Shown here: one piece after another, positions 26,443-34,398 of the stretch
Numbering within the stretch: position 1 is the first letter of the stretch
How the letters are laid out: each line of letters opens with the position of its first letter
Origin: Methylotenera_A sp040079935
GTDB taxonomy: Bacteria > Pseudomonadota > Gammaproteobacteria > Burkholderiales > Methylophilaceae
Length of the DNA stretch: 64,000 nt
Assembly (NCBI GenBank): GCA_040079935.1
Contig: JBEBJI010000003.1
Location: 1-64,000 of the forward strand
Reading direction: 5' to 3'
Notes under the pieces: generated by a model
Databases searched by the model: none
The model's input: the letters and a program-made list of their open reading frames with translations, nothing else
Told to the model about the DNA's origin: nothing
Translations under genes and position numbers: made by a program

Positions 26443-27756
26443 GTGCCAGATATTCGTTTAAAAGCAGGTTTATTTATTTGCGCGCTCAGCGCAATTTGCT
26501 TATTTTTGTGGCTAATAAGTGGTGTCACTGTTGCGTTGCTGGTATTTTCAATTGGTCTTTTGCTTTATCTCGCCAGCCATGTTTTATGGCTACACAAATT
26601 ACATCTTTGGTTTAAAAACCCCGTATTAAAAGAAATCCCCGAAGGCTCTGGCGCGTGGGAAGATGTATTCACCGCGCTACTTCAGTACGAACGCAACAAC
26701 CTCTCTAAAGAAGCGCAATTAAGCGCCGCGCTAGAGCGCTTTAACCTCACCGCCAACGCCATCCCCGATGGTTTAGTCATACTAGGCCCCAGCAACGAGA
26801 TTGAGTGGTGTACGTCGCATGCCGAAAATCAGCTTGGCTTAAATTTAGCCACCGATAAAAACCTACCCATCGTCAATTTGCTACGCGATAGCCATTTTAT
26901 TGCTTACCTGTATAACACCGAATATAGTGAGCCTTTTAAGCTCAAATCGTGGCGCGACCCCGAAGTTATTTTCGAAATTCAGATTATTCCGTTTGCAAAT
27001 CAGCAAAAATTACTCATTTGTCGCGATATGACACAGCTAGAAAAAGTGGATGCCATGCGCCGCGACTTTATCGCCAACGTCTCGCACGAGCTACGCACGC
27101 CACTCACCGTAGTAGGCGGCTTTTTAGAAACACTGAGTGATATGGAAGGCGCCGTGCCCGATGCATTAAAAACCTACTTCGGCATGATGGAAGATCAAAC
27201 CAGCCGCATGCGCCGTATTATTGAAGATTTACTCACGCTTTCTAGCATAGAAAGCAACACCGAAGCGCCAGACGACAACGAAATTGACATGGCAAAATTG
27301 CTAAAAGCCTTACAAAATGATGCTGTTGGTTTAAGCCAAAGTTTGTACAAATCCAAACACAAAGTGCATATCGATGCCGACCCCGCACTTAACCTAAGCG
27401 GCGCGCAGGATGAATTGCACAGTGCGCTTAGCAACTTGGTTAGCAATGCTGTACGTTACACACCAAAAGACGGCGAGATATTCATTACTTGGCGCATGCA
27501 AGATGAACAGCCCGTATTCTCGGTACGCGACACTGGCATTGGCATCCAGCAGCAACATATCGACCGACTCACCGAACGTTTTTACCGCGTTGACAGAAGC
27601 CGCAGTCGCGAAACTGGCGGCACTGGGCTTGGGCTTTCCATCGTCAAACACATCCTCATTCGCCATCAAGCACGGCTAGAAATCAGCAGCGAAGTCGGCG
27701 TCGGCAGCACGTTTAGCGTGGTGTTTCCTAAATCACGCATTGTGCATAAAAAATGA
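26443..27756 (+). CDS. phoR: Phosphate sensor histidine kinase PhoR
   Basis: Partner kinase of PhoB. Two adjacent N-terminal membrane segments (about residues 5-45) without a large periplasmic loop, a PAS domain (about 95-195), the dimerisation domain with phospho-accepting H215 (VSHELRTPLTVV), and an HATPase domain (N box LSNLVSNAVRYTP, G1 DTGIGI, G2 GGTGLGLSIV). GTG start. At 437 residues the length is that of E. coli PhoR. No pst or phoU genes in the window. Confidence 0.95.
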   Translation: MPDIRLKAGLFICALSAICLFLWLISGVTVALLVFSIGLLLYLASHVLWLHKLHLWFKNPVLKEIPEGSGAWEDVFTALLQYERNNLSKEAQLSAALERFNLTANAIPDGLVILGPSNEIEWCTSHAENQLGLNLATDKNLPIVNLLRDSHFIAYLYNTEYSEPFKLKSWRDPEVIFEIQIIPFANQQKLLICRDMTQLEKVDAMRRDFIANVSHELRTPLTVVGGFLETLSDMEGAVPDALKTYFGMMEDQTSRMRRIIEDLLTLSSIESNTEAPDDNEIDMAKLLKALQNDAVGLSQSLYKSKHKVHIDADPALNLSGAQDELHSALSNLVSNAVRYTPKDGEIFITWRMQDEQPVFSVRDTGIGIQQQHIDRLTERFYRVDRSRSRETGGTGLGLSIVKHILIRHQARLEISSEVGVGSTFSVVFPKSRIVHKK

Positions 27757-27766
27757 TTTCTAAAGC

Positions 27767-28495
27767 ATGAAAATAGCTGCCCTGCAACCCGCATGGATAT
27801 TGGCTTGTAGCCTGCTCTGTGCTTGCGCCACAAACTCACCCATTGAAGGAAAACCAATCCCAGAACGCAGCGATAGAAGCACCGCTAACCAATTGGGAAA
27901 AACCGACATGGACCGCATGGCCGATGTCGAGCTGGAAGAAAACACGCAAAGCCTACGCAACTTAATGACCAAGCTTTATAAGCGCAATCCGCATGAGCTC
28001 CCCAAAAGCACTACTAGTTCAATAGAAAAAATGGTGGATTGGGTGTTTGATGGCGAATCGCAACATCACTTTCAGTTTAAAGATATGGATAACAAACAAG
28101 GTACAGATGCTATTTTTTTGGCTTTTAACCCAGATTATCAAGGTGACCGTGTACTGGCATATATAGTTGGCCTGCACACCATGCTACTTAAAGCGCACGG
28201 CAATAAAACCGATTTTTATTTAACAGATACCATCGACCCGCAACACATCTACAACGTCGCGCGCAATATCGAAATCGCCGCGTGGAAGCTCTCGAACGCG
28301 CGTGATGCAAAAGGCAATTTGTATTTGCTGACGAACGAAATTAACGAAAAAGACCGCAACTTAAGCTTTGAACGCGAATTCGGCAAAATGATCGGCCGCA
28401 CAGATTTATACGCGATTGCGCTGGCAGAAAAATCTCAACGCCTCATTTCGCGCGTCATGCAAAGCATCGCCACCATGGCGTTTCTTCCGTTCTAG
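27767..28495 (+). CDS. Uncharacterised lipoprotein, 242 aa
   Basis: I do not recognise a named family. The signal sequence is followed by a lipobox, with C20 (LCAC) the likely acylation site. Residues 4-16 of the signal (AALQPAWILACSL) are encoded by the 39-bp dispersed element in reverse orientation. The mature part is helical and hydrophilic (VELEENTQSLRNLMTKLYKRNP, then DRVLAYIVGLHTMLLKAHGNK), ending in a hydrophobic stretch MQSIATMAFLPF. It starts 10 bases after phoR and may be co-transcribed, though a phosphate link is only a guess. Confidence 0.8.
   Translation: MKIAALQPAWILACSLLCACATNSPIEGKPIPERSDRSTANQLGKTDMDRMADVELEENTQSLRNLMTKLYKRNPHELPKSTTSSIEKMVDWVFDGESQHHFQFKDMDNKQGTDAIFLAFNPDYQGDRVLAYIVGLHTMLLKAHGNKTDFYLTDTIDPQHIYNVARNIEIAAWKLSNARDAKGNLYLLTNEINEKDRNLSFEREFGKMIGRTDLYAIALAEKSQRLISRVMQSIATMAFLPF
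27777..27815 (-). repeat. 39-bp dispersed palindromic element, copy 6 (in lipoprotein signal peptide)
   Basis: The core is in reverse orientation (CCCGCATGGATATTGGC) with a well-kept left arm CTGCCCTGCAA. It is translated as P-A-W-I-L-A and makes up most of the hydrophobic region of the signal peptide. Confidence 0.9.
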
Positions 28496-28528
28496 GGCAT
28501 TTCTGCTCTTTTTAATTTCAGAAATAAC

Positions 28529-28567
28529 TGCTCTGGGAGCCAATATCCATGCGGCCTGCATGGCATG
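28529..28567 (+). repeat. 39-bp dispersed palindromic element, copy 7 (intergenic)
   Basis: Left arm CTGCTCTGGGA, exact core, right arm CTGCATGGCAT. First of three repeats filling the gene-free stretch 28496-28843, followed by the 90-bp inverted-repeat element and the structured repeat. Confidence 0.9.
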
Positions 28568-28575
28568 TGCTTTTC

Positions 28576-28665
28576 GTCATTCCGACGAAAGTCGAAATCT
28601 AGCGTTTTTTTTAAAATCCAAAGCCACTGGATTACGTATCGCGCTTCGCTTGTACAGAATGACGG
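28576..28665. repeat. 90-bp element with terminal inverted repeats
   Basis: Ends are CGTCATTC and GAATGACG(G), perfectly inverted. An inner GACGAAAGTC mini-palindrome lies near the left end. It carries no reading frame. A truncated relative (CTGGATT...CAGAATGACG) lies at 49177-49205. It resembles the short palindromic repeats with CGTCATTCC ends seen in many proteobacteria, and looks like a non-autonomous, possibly MITE-like, sequence. Confidence 0.7.
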
Positions 28666-28671
28666 CTGTGG

Positions 28672-28875
28672 TCGCATGGTTTTCTAATCCCCTGTGCCGC
28701 GCCTTCGGCTTGAGCGGCAGATGGATAGCGGCGAGGACTGTCTGAGGCTGAAAGCCGAGTTCCGCAGCCGCCCTGATGCGGCGCTAAGACCGAAGGAAAC
28801 AAGCGGTAGCGGGGTAGCCTTTTCTTTGGTTTCTTTCTTTTGGCTAAGCAAAAGAAAGAAACTCGCCTAGAGGCG
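28672..28875 (+). repeat. About 200-bp structured repeat, copy A
   Basis: Shares long blocks with 48877-49093: CCGCGCCTTCGG, TTGAGCGGCAGATGG, GCGGCGAGGACTGTCTGAG, GAGTTCCGCAGCCGCC, GATGCGGCGCTAAGACCGAAGG and AGCGGGGTAGCC. It ends in a long hairpin, GTTTCTTTCTTTT, loop GGCTAAG, CAAAAGAAAGAAAC, then a second small stem CGCCTAGAGGCG. In the other copy the long stem has a different sequence but still pairs. I take it for a mobile or dispersed non-coding element that may be transcribed. Confidence 0.75.
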
Positions 28876-29134
28876 AAAAAATTAGGTAATTTTTGATACT
28901 ATTTTTAAAATTTTCTACTAATTTCGTTGTAGCCCAAGGTAAAAGACCTGTAATTCCTATAAATGAAACAAACATCAAAAATATTTCCCAATAACTTGGT
29001 GAGTTAGTATATCCACTGTCAATCCATGCTGAAGTGCGTCCTATTAATAGCCAAAGACAAATCCAACCTAAGAATGAACCTACGTAGTTTAATAAAAACT
29101 GATGAACCCATGTCCATGGTTTCCATGTCTTCAT
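28844..29134 (-). CDS. Small hypothetical membrane protein
   Basis: About 96 residues from the ATG at 29134 (MKTWKPWTWVHQFLLNYVGSF). It has two to three hydrophobic helices (VGSFLGWICLWLLIG, YWEIFLMFVSFIGITGLLPW). The ribosome binding site is weak and the family is unknown to me. The last dozen residues and the stop codon are supplied by the edge of the structured repeat copy A, so the original C-terminus may have been replaced. A second frame on the same strand (29019-29217) also looks membrane-like, so a frameshift between the two cannot be excluded. Confidence 0.5.
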   Translation of the reverse strand: MKTWKPWTWVHQFLLNYVGSFLGWICLWLLIGRTSAWIDSGYTNSPSYWEIFLMFVSFIGITGLLPWATTKLVENFKNSIKNYLIFSPLGEFLSFA

Positions 29135-29256
29135 GTTTAACCCGAAACATCCAAGGAGCACCAATGCCGAAAAGTAAACTGAAACTACTGGCTATGATAA
29201 AAAATATGCACTGATGATTCATATAATTATTCCAAATGGTAATCATAAGTTGAATT

Positions 29257-31386
29257 TTAACCCAATGCCACTTCCACCAAATTATCACTAAACGTTGTCG
29301 AATGCCCCATATCCCCAAATTCCGCCGCGCTAATGCAATTAACGGTGCCTTTATTCAACTGCCGCCAATAACCTAGCGTTGCGACCACAATGCCGGGGTT
29401 GACATCTTTGGTGATGCGCGCATCGCCTTCAAACGCGCCACGGTCGTTAAACACTTTTACCTTTGCACCTTCTGCAATGCCACGTGTGGTGGCATCTAGC
29501 GGGTTAATCAGCACAAATTGCTCACCTTGGCCTTTGATTTTCTCTGCCATATTCGCGTAGCAGCTATTTAAAAAGCCATGACTTTTTGGCGAGATAATGC
29601 TGAGCGGATATTTTTTCGCCAGCGCGGGGTTACTTTCCGCGCTTTCGCGGTTCGCCACGTAATCCGGTAGCGCATCCAAATCTTCGCCCGGCTGAAAGCC
29701 TTCGTACATTTGTCTAAACGGCCCTGCCACAAAGTTTTTCGCGCCTTCTACCAAAAACATACATTTGCCAGTTGGCGTGGGGAAGTTGCCCGCTTTGTGC
29801 GGCGCGCGGTCATCTTTAGTGCCCACTTTCAGCTTGGCAAAGCCGTGCTCGCGCATGTAGGCGAGGCTGTAGCCTTTAGCTGCGGGCGCATCCCAAGCCA
29901 CGTAGTTTTCCAAGCACTCAGAATCACTCCATTTGAAATTATCTTCTTCAAAACCCAAACGTTTTGCCAAGCGGCGGAAAATCTCGTTATTTGGAATCGC
30001 TTCGCCCGGTGGGTCGATACATTTGGCGTTGTAGGTGAGATATAAATGCCCCCAGCTTAAAATCATGTCTTCCATCTCTGCACCCATGGCGGCTGGCAGC
30101 ACAATATCAGCATACGCGGCGGTATCGGTAATAAAGTGGTCAGCCACTATAGTAAATAAATCTTCACGCATGAGACCTTTTACAATTTTATCGGTCTCGG
30201 GCGATTGCGTCACCGGGTTGGTGTTCCACACCATGAGTGATTTAATCGGCGTTTTTAGTTTAATTTCACCTGTTAGCACGCGGCCAAGTTGCAAAATATT
30301 AGCTACTTGTGTGCCCTCGGGGATTAAATCGGGGCGGCAAATCACATCAAATTTATAAGGGTGCTCCCACACTGGAAACTGCAAAATACCTCCGCCTACG
30401 TGCCGCCAAGCACCGATGAGCGCGGGTAAGCAGGTCACTGCACGTATGGCTTGGCTGCCGCCGTAGCTGCGCTCTAGCGCCACGCCAATGCGAATCGCCG
30501 CGGGCGATGTGGTGGCGTATTCGCGTGCGAGTTTACGAATGTCATCAGCTGGAATGCCCGTGATTTTCTCTGCCCATTCTGGTGTACGGGTTTTAGCACG
30601 TGCGGCTAGTTCTTTAAAGCCGACCGTGTAGTTATCGATGTAATCTTGGTCTTGCAAACCTTCGCTAATAATCACGTTCATCATCGCCATCGCCAACGCA
30701 CCGTCAGTACCGGGTTTTGGCGCAATGTGCCAATCCGCCTCTTTGGCGGTTTTGGATGCGTAGGAATCAATCACCACGACTTTTGCGCCTTTCTTTTGCG
30801 CATCGTGAATAATATGCCAGTGGTGCAAATTGGTGGAAACCGAATTTGACGCCCAAACAATAATGTATTTGCTGTGCTCAAAACTTTCCGGATCAACCCC
30901 AGCAGTTGGCCCCACAGTGAGTAGCCATGCGGTGCACGAGCCTTCGCCACAGAATGTACGCTCGGTAACTGTTGCGCCTAAACGTGCAAAAAAAGCATCG
31001 CCACCGTTTAAGCCATGCACCAAACCTTGGTTGCCCAAGTAACTGGCGGGCATAATCGCTTGCGAACCATGCTCAGCAATAATGCCTTGCCATTTACTCA
31101 CAATAGTATCCAGCGCTTCATCCCAGCTTATCCGCGTAAATTGCTTGCTGCCTTTCGGGCCGGTGCGTTTCATCGGGTAGAGCAGCCTGTCAGGGTGATA
31201 ATGGCGTTTTTCGTAATCTTTGAGTTTGACGCATAAGCCGCCGCGCGTCATCGGGTGCTCCGTGTTGCCAGTCACTTTCAACAATTTGCCTTCTTGCACA
31301 TGGAACACCATGCTGCAAGTATCTGGGCAATCGTGCGGGCAACCACCGTGGTGGGTTGTTACTCCTAAATCAACAGGCTTATTCAT
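29257..31386 (-). CDS. Molybdopterin oxidoreductase (DMSO reductase family, FdhA-like)
   Basis: Molybdenum or tungsten bis-MGD enzyme of 709 residues. An N-terminal [4Fe-4S] site is formed by C16, C20, C24 and C52. The cofactor-binding regions include GNQGLVHGLNGGDAFFARLG, WASNSVSTNLHHWH and PLSIISPKSHGFLNS, with a C-terminal molydopterin-dinucleotide domain from about 590. No Tat signal, so cytoplasmic. No electron-transfer subunit is adjacent, so the physiological acceptor and the substrate are unknown. Formate-dehydrogenase-like or related orphan reductase. Confidence 0.85.
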   Translation of the reverse strand: MNKPVDLGVTTHHGGCPHDCPDTCSMVFHVQEGKLLKVTGNTEHPMTRGGLCVKLKDYEKRHYHPDRLLYPMKRTGPKGSKQFTRISWDEALDTIVSKWQGIIAEHGSQAIMPASYLGNQGLVHGLNGGDAFFARLGATVTERTFCGEGSCTAWLLTVGPTAGVDPESFEHSKYIIVWASNSVSTNLHHWHIIHDAQKKGAKVVVIDSYASKTAKEADWHIAPKPGTDGALAMAMMNVIISEGLQDQDYIDNYTVGFKELAARAKTRTPEWAEKITGIPADDIRKLAREYATTSPAAIRIGVALERSYGGSQAIRAVTCLPALIGAWRHVGGGILQFPVWEHPYKFDVICRPDLIPEGTQVANILQLGRVLTGEIKLKTPIKSLMVWNTNPVTQSPETDKIVKGLMREDLFTIVADHFITDTAAYADIVLPAAMGAEMEDMILSWGHLYLTYNAKCIDPPGEAIPNNEIFRRLAKRLGFEEDNFKWSDSECLENYVAWDAPAAKGYSLAYMREHGFAKLKVGTKDDRAPHKAGNFPTPTGKCMFLVEGAKNFVAGPFRQMYEGFQPGEDLDALPDYVANRESAESNPALAKKYPLSIISPKSHGFLNSCYANMAEKIKGQGEQFVLINPLDATTRGIAEGAKVKVFNDRGAFEGDARITKDVNPGIVVATLGYWRQLNKGTVNCISAAEFGDMGHSTTFSDNLVEVALG

Positions 31387-31502
31387 TTTAAACGCTCCTC
31401 AAAACGATTTTATTAGGCTGATAACGCTAAACTTAACTATATACCTACTTGTATAGCCTCGCAAATTTTTAATAAATTTCAAAACGCGATTAGAATAAGC
31501 GC

Positions 31503-32630
31503 ATGCAATTATTAAACAACTTAACGCCCGCGCAATTTTTGGCCGAATATTGGCAGAAAAAACCGTTGCTCATTCGTGGTGCGATACCCGATTTTAAAGG
31601 CTTACTTACGCCAAATGAATTAGCTGGATTGGCTTGCGAAGACAGCGTGCAAGCGCGGATTATCCAGCAAAAGAAAGAAAGCTGGGCAGTGAAGCACGGC
31701 CCGTTTGACGACGCAGATTTTGCCAAATTACCCGCCAAAGATTGGACACTGCTGGTACAAAGCGTGAATCATCACTTGCCAGAAGCTTCGGATTTATTAG
31801 GCTTGTTCAATTTTATTCCACATGCGCGGCTGGATGATTTAATGGTGAGTTACGCGCCAAAAGGCGGCGGCGTGGGAGCGCACGTAGATAGTTACGATGT
31901 GTTTTTGTTGCAAGGCAGCGGCAAAAGAAACTGGAAAATATCTGCGCAAACTGATTTAACTTTAGTAGAAAACGCGCCATTGAAAATTCTACAAAATTTT
32001 AATGCCGAACAAGAATGGACGCTGGAAGCGGGCGACATGCTGTATTTGCCGCCGCAAATTGCGCATTGGGGAATTTCGGAATCTGATGACTGCATGACCT
32101 ATTCGATTGGTTTTAGAGCGCCCAAAACACAGGAATTGCAGCACGAATTTTTAAGCTTTCTGCAGGATAATTTGAACGCTGAAGGTTTGTATAAAGATGC
32201 TGATTTAACTTTGCAAAAGCATGCTGCAGAAATTAGCGACGCCATGATAGCCAAGGTGGACGAGGCCCTCAGAGGCATTGTTTGGAATAAAGACAATGTT
32301 GCCGATTTTTTAGGCAAGTATTTAACCGAACCAAAACTGGATGTGGTATTTGAGCCGAACCGCAAAATATCAAAGGCTGAATTTATAAAACAATTAGCGC
32401 AAAAAACTTTGTTTTTAAGTTTAAAATCGCAGATGCTATTTACGCAAAATAATTTTTATTTGAATGGCGAAAAACTTGTGGTGAGCGCAGAATTAATTGA
32501 TGTAATGAAAACATTTGCAGATAAAAAATTTCTTAAAACAGATGCCCTGGAAGCCAATATCCATGCGGCGGCTGGCGATGCTCTTTATGAGAGTTTTTTA
32601 GCTGGCTTTATATGTTTTAAGCGCGATTAA
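31503..32630 (+). CDS. JmjC-type cupin, ribosomal protein hydroxylase (RoxA/YcfD-like)
   Basis: Fe(II)/2-oxoglutarate oxygenase. In E. coli the homologue YcfD hydroxylates an arginine of ribosomal protein L16. The iron ligands are H127 and D129 (GAHVDSYD) and H188 (AHWGIS). The C-terminal dimerisation and winged-helix parts follow, to 375 residues. Residues about 347-360 (DALEANIHAAAGD) are a 39-bp element insertion near the C-terminus. Two bases above the usual spacing separate it from the next gene (ATG at 32640 with GGAG upstream), so an operon is likely. Confidence 0.9.
   Translation: MQLLNNLTPAQFLAEYWQKKPLLIRGAIPDFKGLLTPNELAGLACEDSVQARIIQQKKESWAVKHGPFDDADFAKLPAKDWTLLVQSVNHHLPEASDLLGLFNFIPHARLDDLMVSYAPKGGGVGAHVDSYDVFLLQGSGKRNWKISAQTDLTLVENAPLKILQNFNAEQEWTLEAGDMLYLPPQIAHWGISESDDCMTYSIGFRAPKTQELQHEFLSFLQDNLNAEGLYKDADLTLQKHAAEISDAMIAKVDEALRGIVWNKDNVADFLGKYLTEPKLDVVFEPNRKISKAEFIKQLAQKTLFLSLKSQMLFTQNNFYLNGEKLVVSAELIDVMKTFADKKFLKTDALEANIHAAAGDALYESFLAGFICFKRD
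32542..32580 (+). repeat. 39-bp dispersed palindromic element, copy 8 (inside cupin gene)
   Basis: Left arm ATGCCCTGGAA, exact core GCCAATATCCATGCGGC, right arm variant GGCTGGCGATG that is shared with the copy in rnfC. Read in the E-A-N-I-H-A frame. Confidence 0.92.
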
Positions 32631-32639
32631 GGAGTCGCC

Positions 32640-33131
32640 ATGATGGTTGAATTGAAACCTGACACGATTATTTTGGGTGAGCGCAATTACGAGGCGGCGC
32701 TGGATTTGGTAATTGCACAAGCTGAAAACGAACTGCAAATTTTTGACCAAGATTTTGTTCACGGCGACTTTGCTAGCCAGCAGCGTTTTGAGCTTTTATT
32801 TGAATTTTTGAGCAAAAACGACTTAAGCAAACTCACTATTATTTTGCAATCGACCGAGCATTTTGTGAATAATTGCCCGCGTTTATTTGAGTTGCTAAGG
32901 CTTTACGGCCACAAAATGATAGTTTACGCAACTAATGACAACGCAAAAATTGCCAAAGATTGTTTTGTGATTGCAGATAAGCGCCATTATTTGCGCCGCT
33001 TTCACATTGACCAAGCACGTTTTAAATATGCGTTTGACGATGAAAATGAATCTGCAAATTTACAGACACGCTTTGACGAGCTGTTAGATGAAACCACCGA
33101 AACGATTTCGGTCACCAAATTAGGGCTTTAA
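32640..33131 (+). CDS. Conserved hypothetical protein (DUF7931-like)
   Basis: 163-residue cytoplasmic protein without signal peptide. N-terminal ILGERNYEAALDLVIAQA, then FDQDFVHGDFASQQRFELL and CFVIADKRHYLRRFHID. It looks like a phospholipase-D-like or nucleotide-handling alpha/beta fold without the HKD motif. I believe it matches the DUF7931 group seen next to cupin oxygenases in betaproteobacteria, but I am not sure. It sits between the cupin and a secretin-like gene. Confidence 0.75.
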   Translation: MMVELKPDTIILGERNYEAALDLVIAQAENELQIFDQDFVHGDFASQQRFELLFEFLSKNDLSKLTIILQSTEHFVNNCPRLFELLRLYGHKMIVYATNDNAKIAKDCFVIADKRHYLRRFHIDQARFKYAFDDENESANLQTRFDELLDETTETISVTKLGL

Positions 33132-33134
33132 GCC

Positions 33135-33935
33135 ATGAAAAAATTGCTTTTTGCTTTACTGCTGATAAGTTGCGCAGCACTTGCCGAAACCGAATTTAAG
33201 ATTATTACCCTTCAACACCGCTTTGCCAGCGATTTGTTACCTATTATTGAGCCGATGGTGGGTGTGGATGGCACAGCGACGGGGATGAATAATCAACTGA
33301 TTTTGCGTGCGTCGCCTGACAGGATGCGCGAAATTGAAGCAACAGTGGCGAATTTAGATGCGGCGCGCATCAGCCGAAAAATCACAGTAAAAACCAGCAA
33401 TAACCTGCAAAGCCAGCAAGAACGTGTGGAAGCAAAAGGCGCTGCCAAAGTAGGCAAAGTGACGGTTTCGAACGACAGGCACGCAAAGCCCAACACAGGT
33501 CGCGTAGAGGTGGAAAATAGCAGTAGCAACTCCAGCCAAAATAGTAACCAATTCATTAATGTGTTGGATGGTGAGCGCGCGTTTATTCGTGTGGGGCAAA
33601 TTGTGCCATTTACGCAAGAATGGGTGACGATTACGCGGCGTTATGTGCATGTAGAGCGGTTTACCGATTGGCACGAAGTTTCAACAGGCTTTGCGATGCG
33701 ACCGCGCACTGTCGGCAATCATGTTGAGCTAGAAATTACGCCGCGAATTGCGCGACTCAACAATCAAGGCTTTATTGATTTTGAAGAACTGACCACTATA
33801 ATGCGCGTAAGCCTTGGAAATTGGGTGGATATTGGCGGCACCATGCAACAAAATGATGAAGTTAGTCGAAAAATTTTAGGGTTGCTAAGTACGTCTAGCC
33901 AGCAGAATTCAAGTTTAAATATTAAAGTAGAATAG
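33135..33935 (+). CDS. Secretin-domain protein (GspD/PilQ short-domain type)
   Basis: Exported protein of 266 residues (signal MKKLLFALLLISCAALAE). Residues about 20-90 form a NolW/secretin N-domain (FKIITLQHRFASDLLPIIEPMV... MREIEATVANLD). A Q/N/S-rich linker follows, then a short secretin-like beta domain (VELEITPRIARLN, IMRVSLGNWVDIGG). It is much shorter than a pore-forming secretin, so it may be a pilotin-like or stand-alone periplasmic relative. It starts 3 bases after the previous gene. Confidence 0.8.
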   Translation: MKKLLFALLLISCAALAETEFKIITLQHRFASDLLPIIEPMVGVDGTATGMNNQLILRASPDRMREIEATVANLDAARISRKITVKTSNNLQSQQERVEAKGAAKVGKVTVSNDRHAKPNTGRVEVENSSSNSSQNSNQFINVLDGERAFIRVGQIVPFTQEWVTITRRYVHVERFTDWHEVSTGFAMRPRTVGNHVELEITPRIARLNNQGFIDFEELTTIMRVSLGNWVDIGGTMQQNDEVSRKILGLLSTSSQQNSSLNIKVE

Positions 33936-34119
33936 ATTTTTTTTAAGTTTAAGCTGTAAATTGTTGCAAAATAACGACTTTTTGAAATTTATTCTCCTAT
34001 TTAGCAAAAATATGTGTGGAATTTTTTTTAATTGCTGGTAAAATTCAAGGCACTCGGTTGGGCTAAAGGTGGTCCGCCGTAACTGGTTTAACTTTAGTTC
34101 AACATCGTAAGGATAAAAA

Positions 34120-34323
34120 ATGACACGTTCCGTTCTATTAGCTGCACTATTAGCTCTTGCTTTAACTGCTTGTGGCGAAAAACCTGCTGAAGAAGCAATG
34201 CCTGCTGAAGCTGCACCTGCTGAAGCTGCACCTGCTGAAGCTGCACCTGCTGAAGCTGCACCTGCTGAAGCTGCACCTGCTGAAGCTGCACCTGCTGAAG
34301 CTGCACCTGCTGCTGCACAATAA
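34120..34323 (+). CDS. Small lipoprotein with perfect EAAPA tandem repeats
   Basis: 67-residue protein with lipobox LTAC (C18), then an acidic stretch, then seven identical 5-residue units (PAEAA) and a final partial unit. DNA units of 15 bp are identical from 34201 to 34305. GTAAGGATAAAAA provides the ribosome binding site and a terminator follows. Probably an outer-membrane- or periplasm-anchored spacer peptide of unknown function. Repeat number is expected to vary between strains. Confidence 0.8.
   Translation: MTRSVLLAALLALALTACGEKPAEEAMPAEAAPAEAAPAEAAPAEAAPAEAAPAEAAPAEAAPAAAQ
34201..34305 (+). repeat. Seven perfect 15-bp tandem repeats
   Basis: Unit CCTGCTGAAGCTGCA repeated exactly seven times, then a shortened eighth (CCTGCTGCTGCA). 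The unit is a multiple of three, so gain or loss leaves the frame intact. The complete identity suggests recent slippage or strong homogenisation. Confidence 0.95.
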
Positions 34324-34347
34324 GTTAGTAGTTTTAACTTAGCCAAT

Positions 34348-34375
34348 AAAAAAGCCGACTAAGTCGGCTTTTTTT
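34348..34375. terminator. Bidirectional terminator
   Basis: AAAAAAGCCGACT directly followed by AGTCGGCTTTTTT, a perfect 12-13-bp stem with T runs on both strands. It serves the tandem-repeat lipoprotein gene (plus) and the MBL-fold gene (minus). Confidence 0.92.
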
Positions 34376-34398
34376 ACTTCCTCTGCTTACAATTCCAT

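Noticed and set aside
29019..29318. Alternative minus-strand frame near 29.0-29.3 kb as a separate gene
   Set aside because: Its N-terminal part overlaps the 3' end of the molybdopterin oxidoreductase gene and its last part overlaps the better membrane frame. At most it is the other half of a frameshifted gene.
34094..34346. Long antisense reading frames over the EAAPA repeat (alanine/glycine- and glutamine-rich proteins)
   Set aside because: They are mirror products of the 15-bp tandem repeat, lack their own ribosome binding site and have implausible composition.
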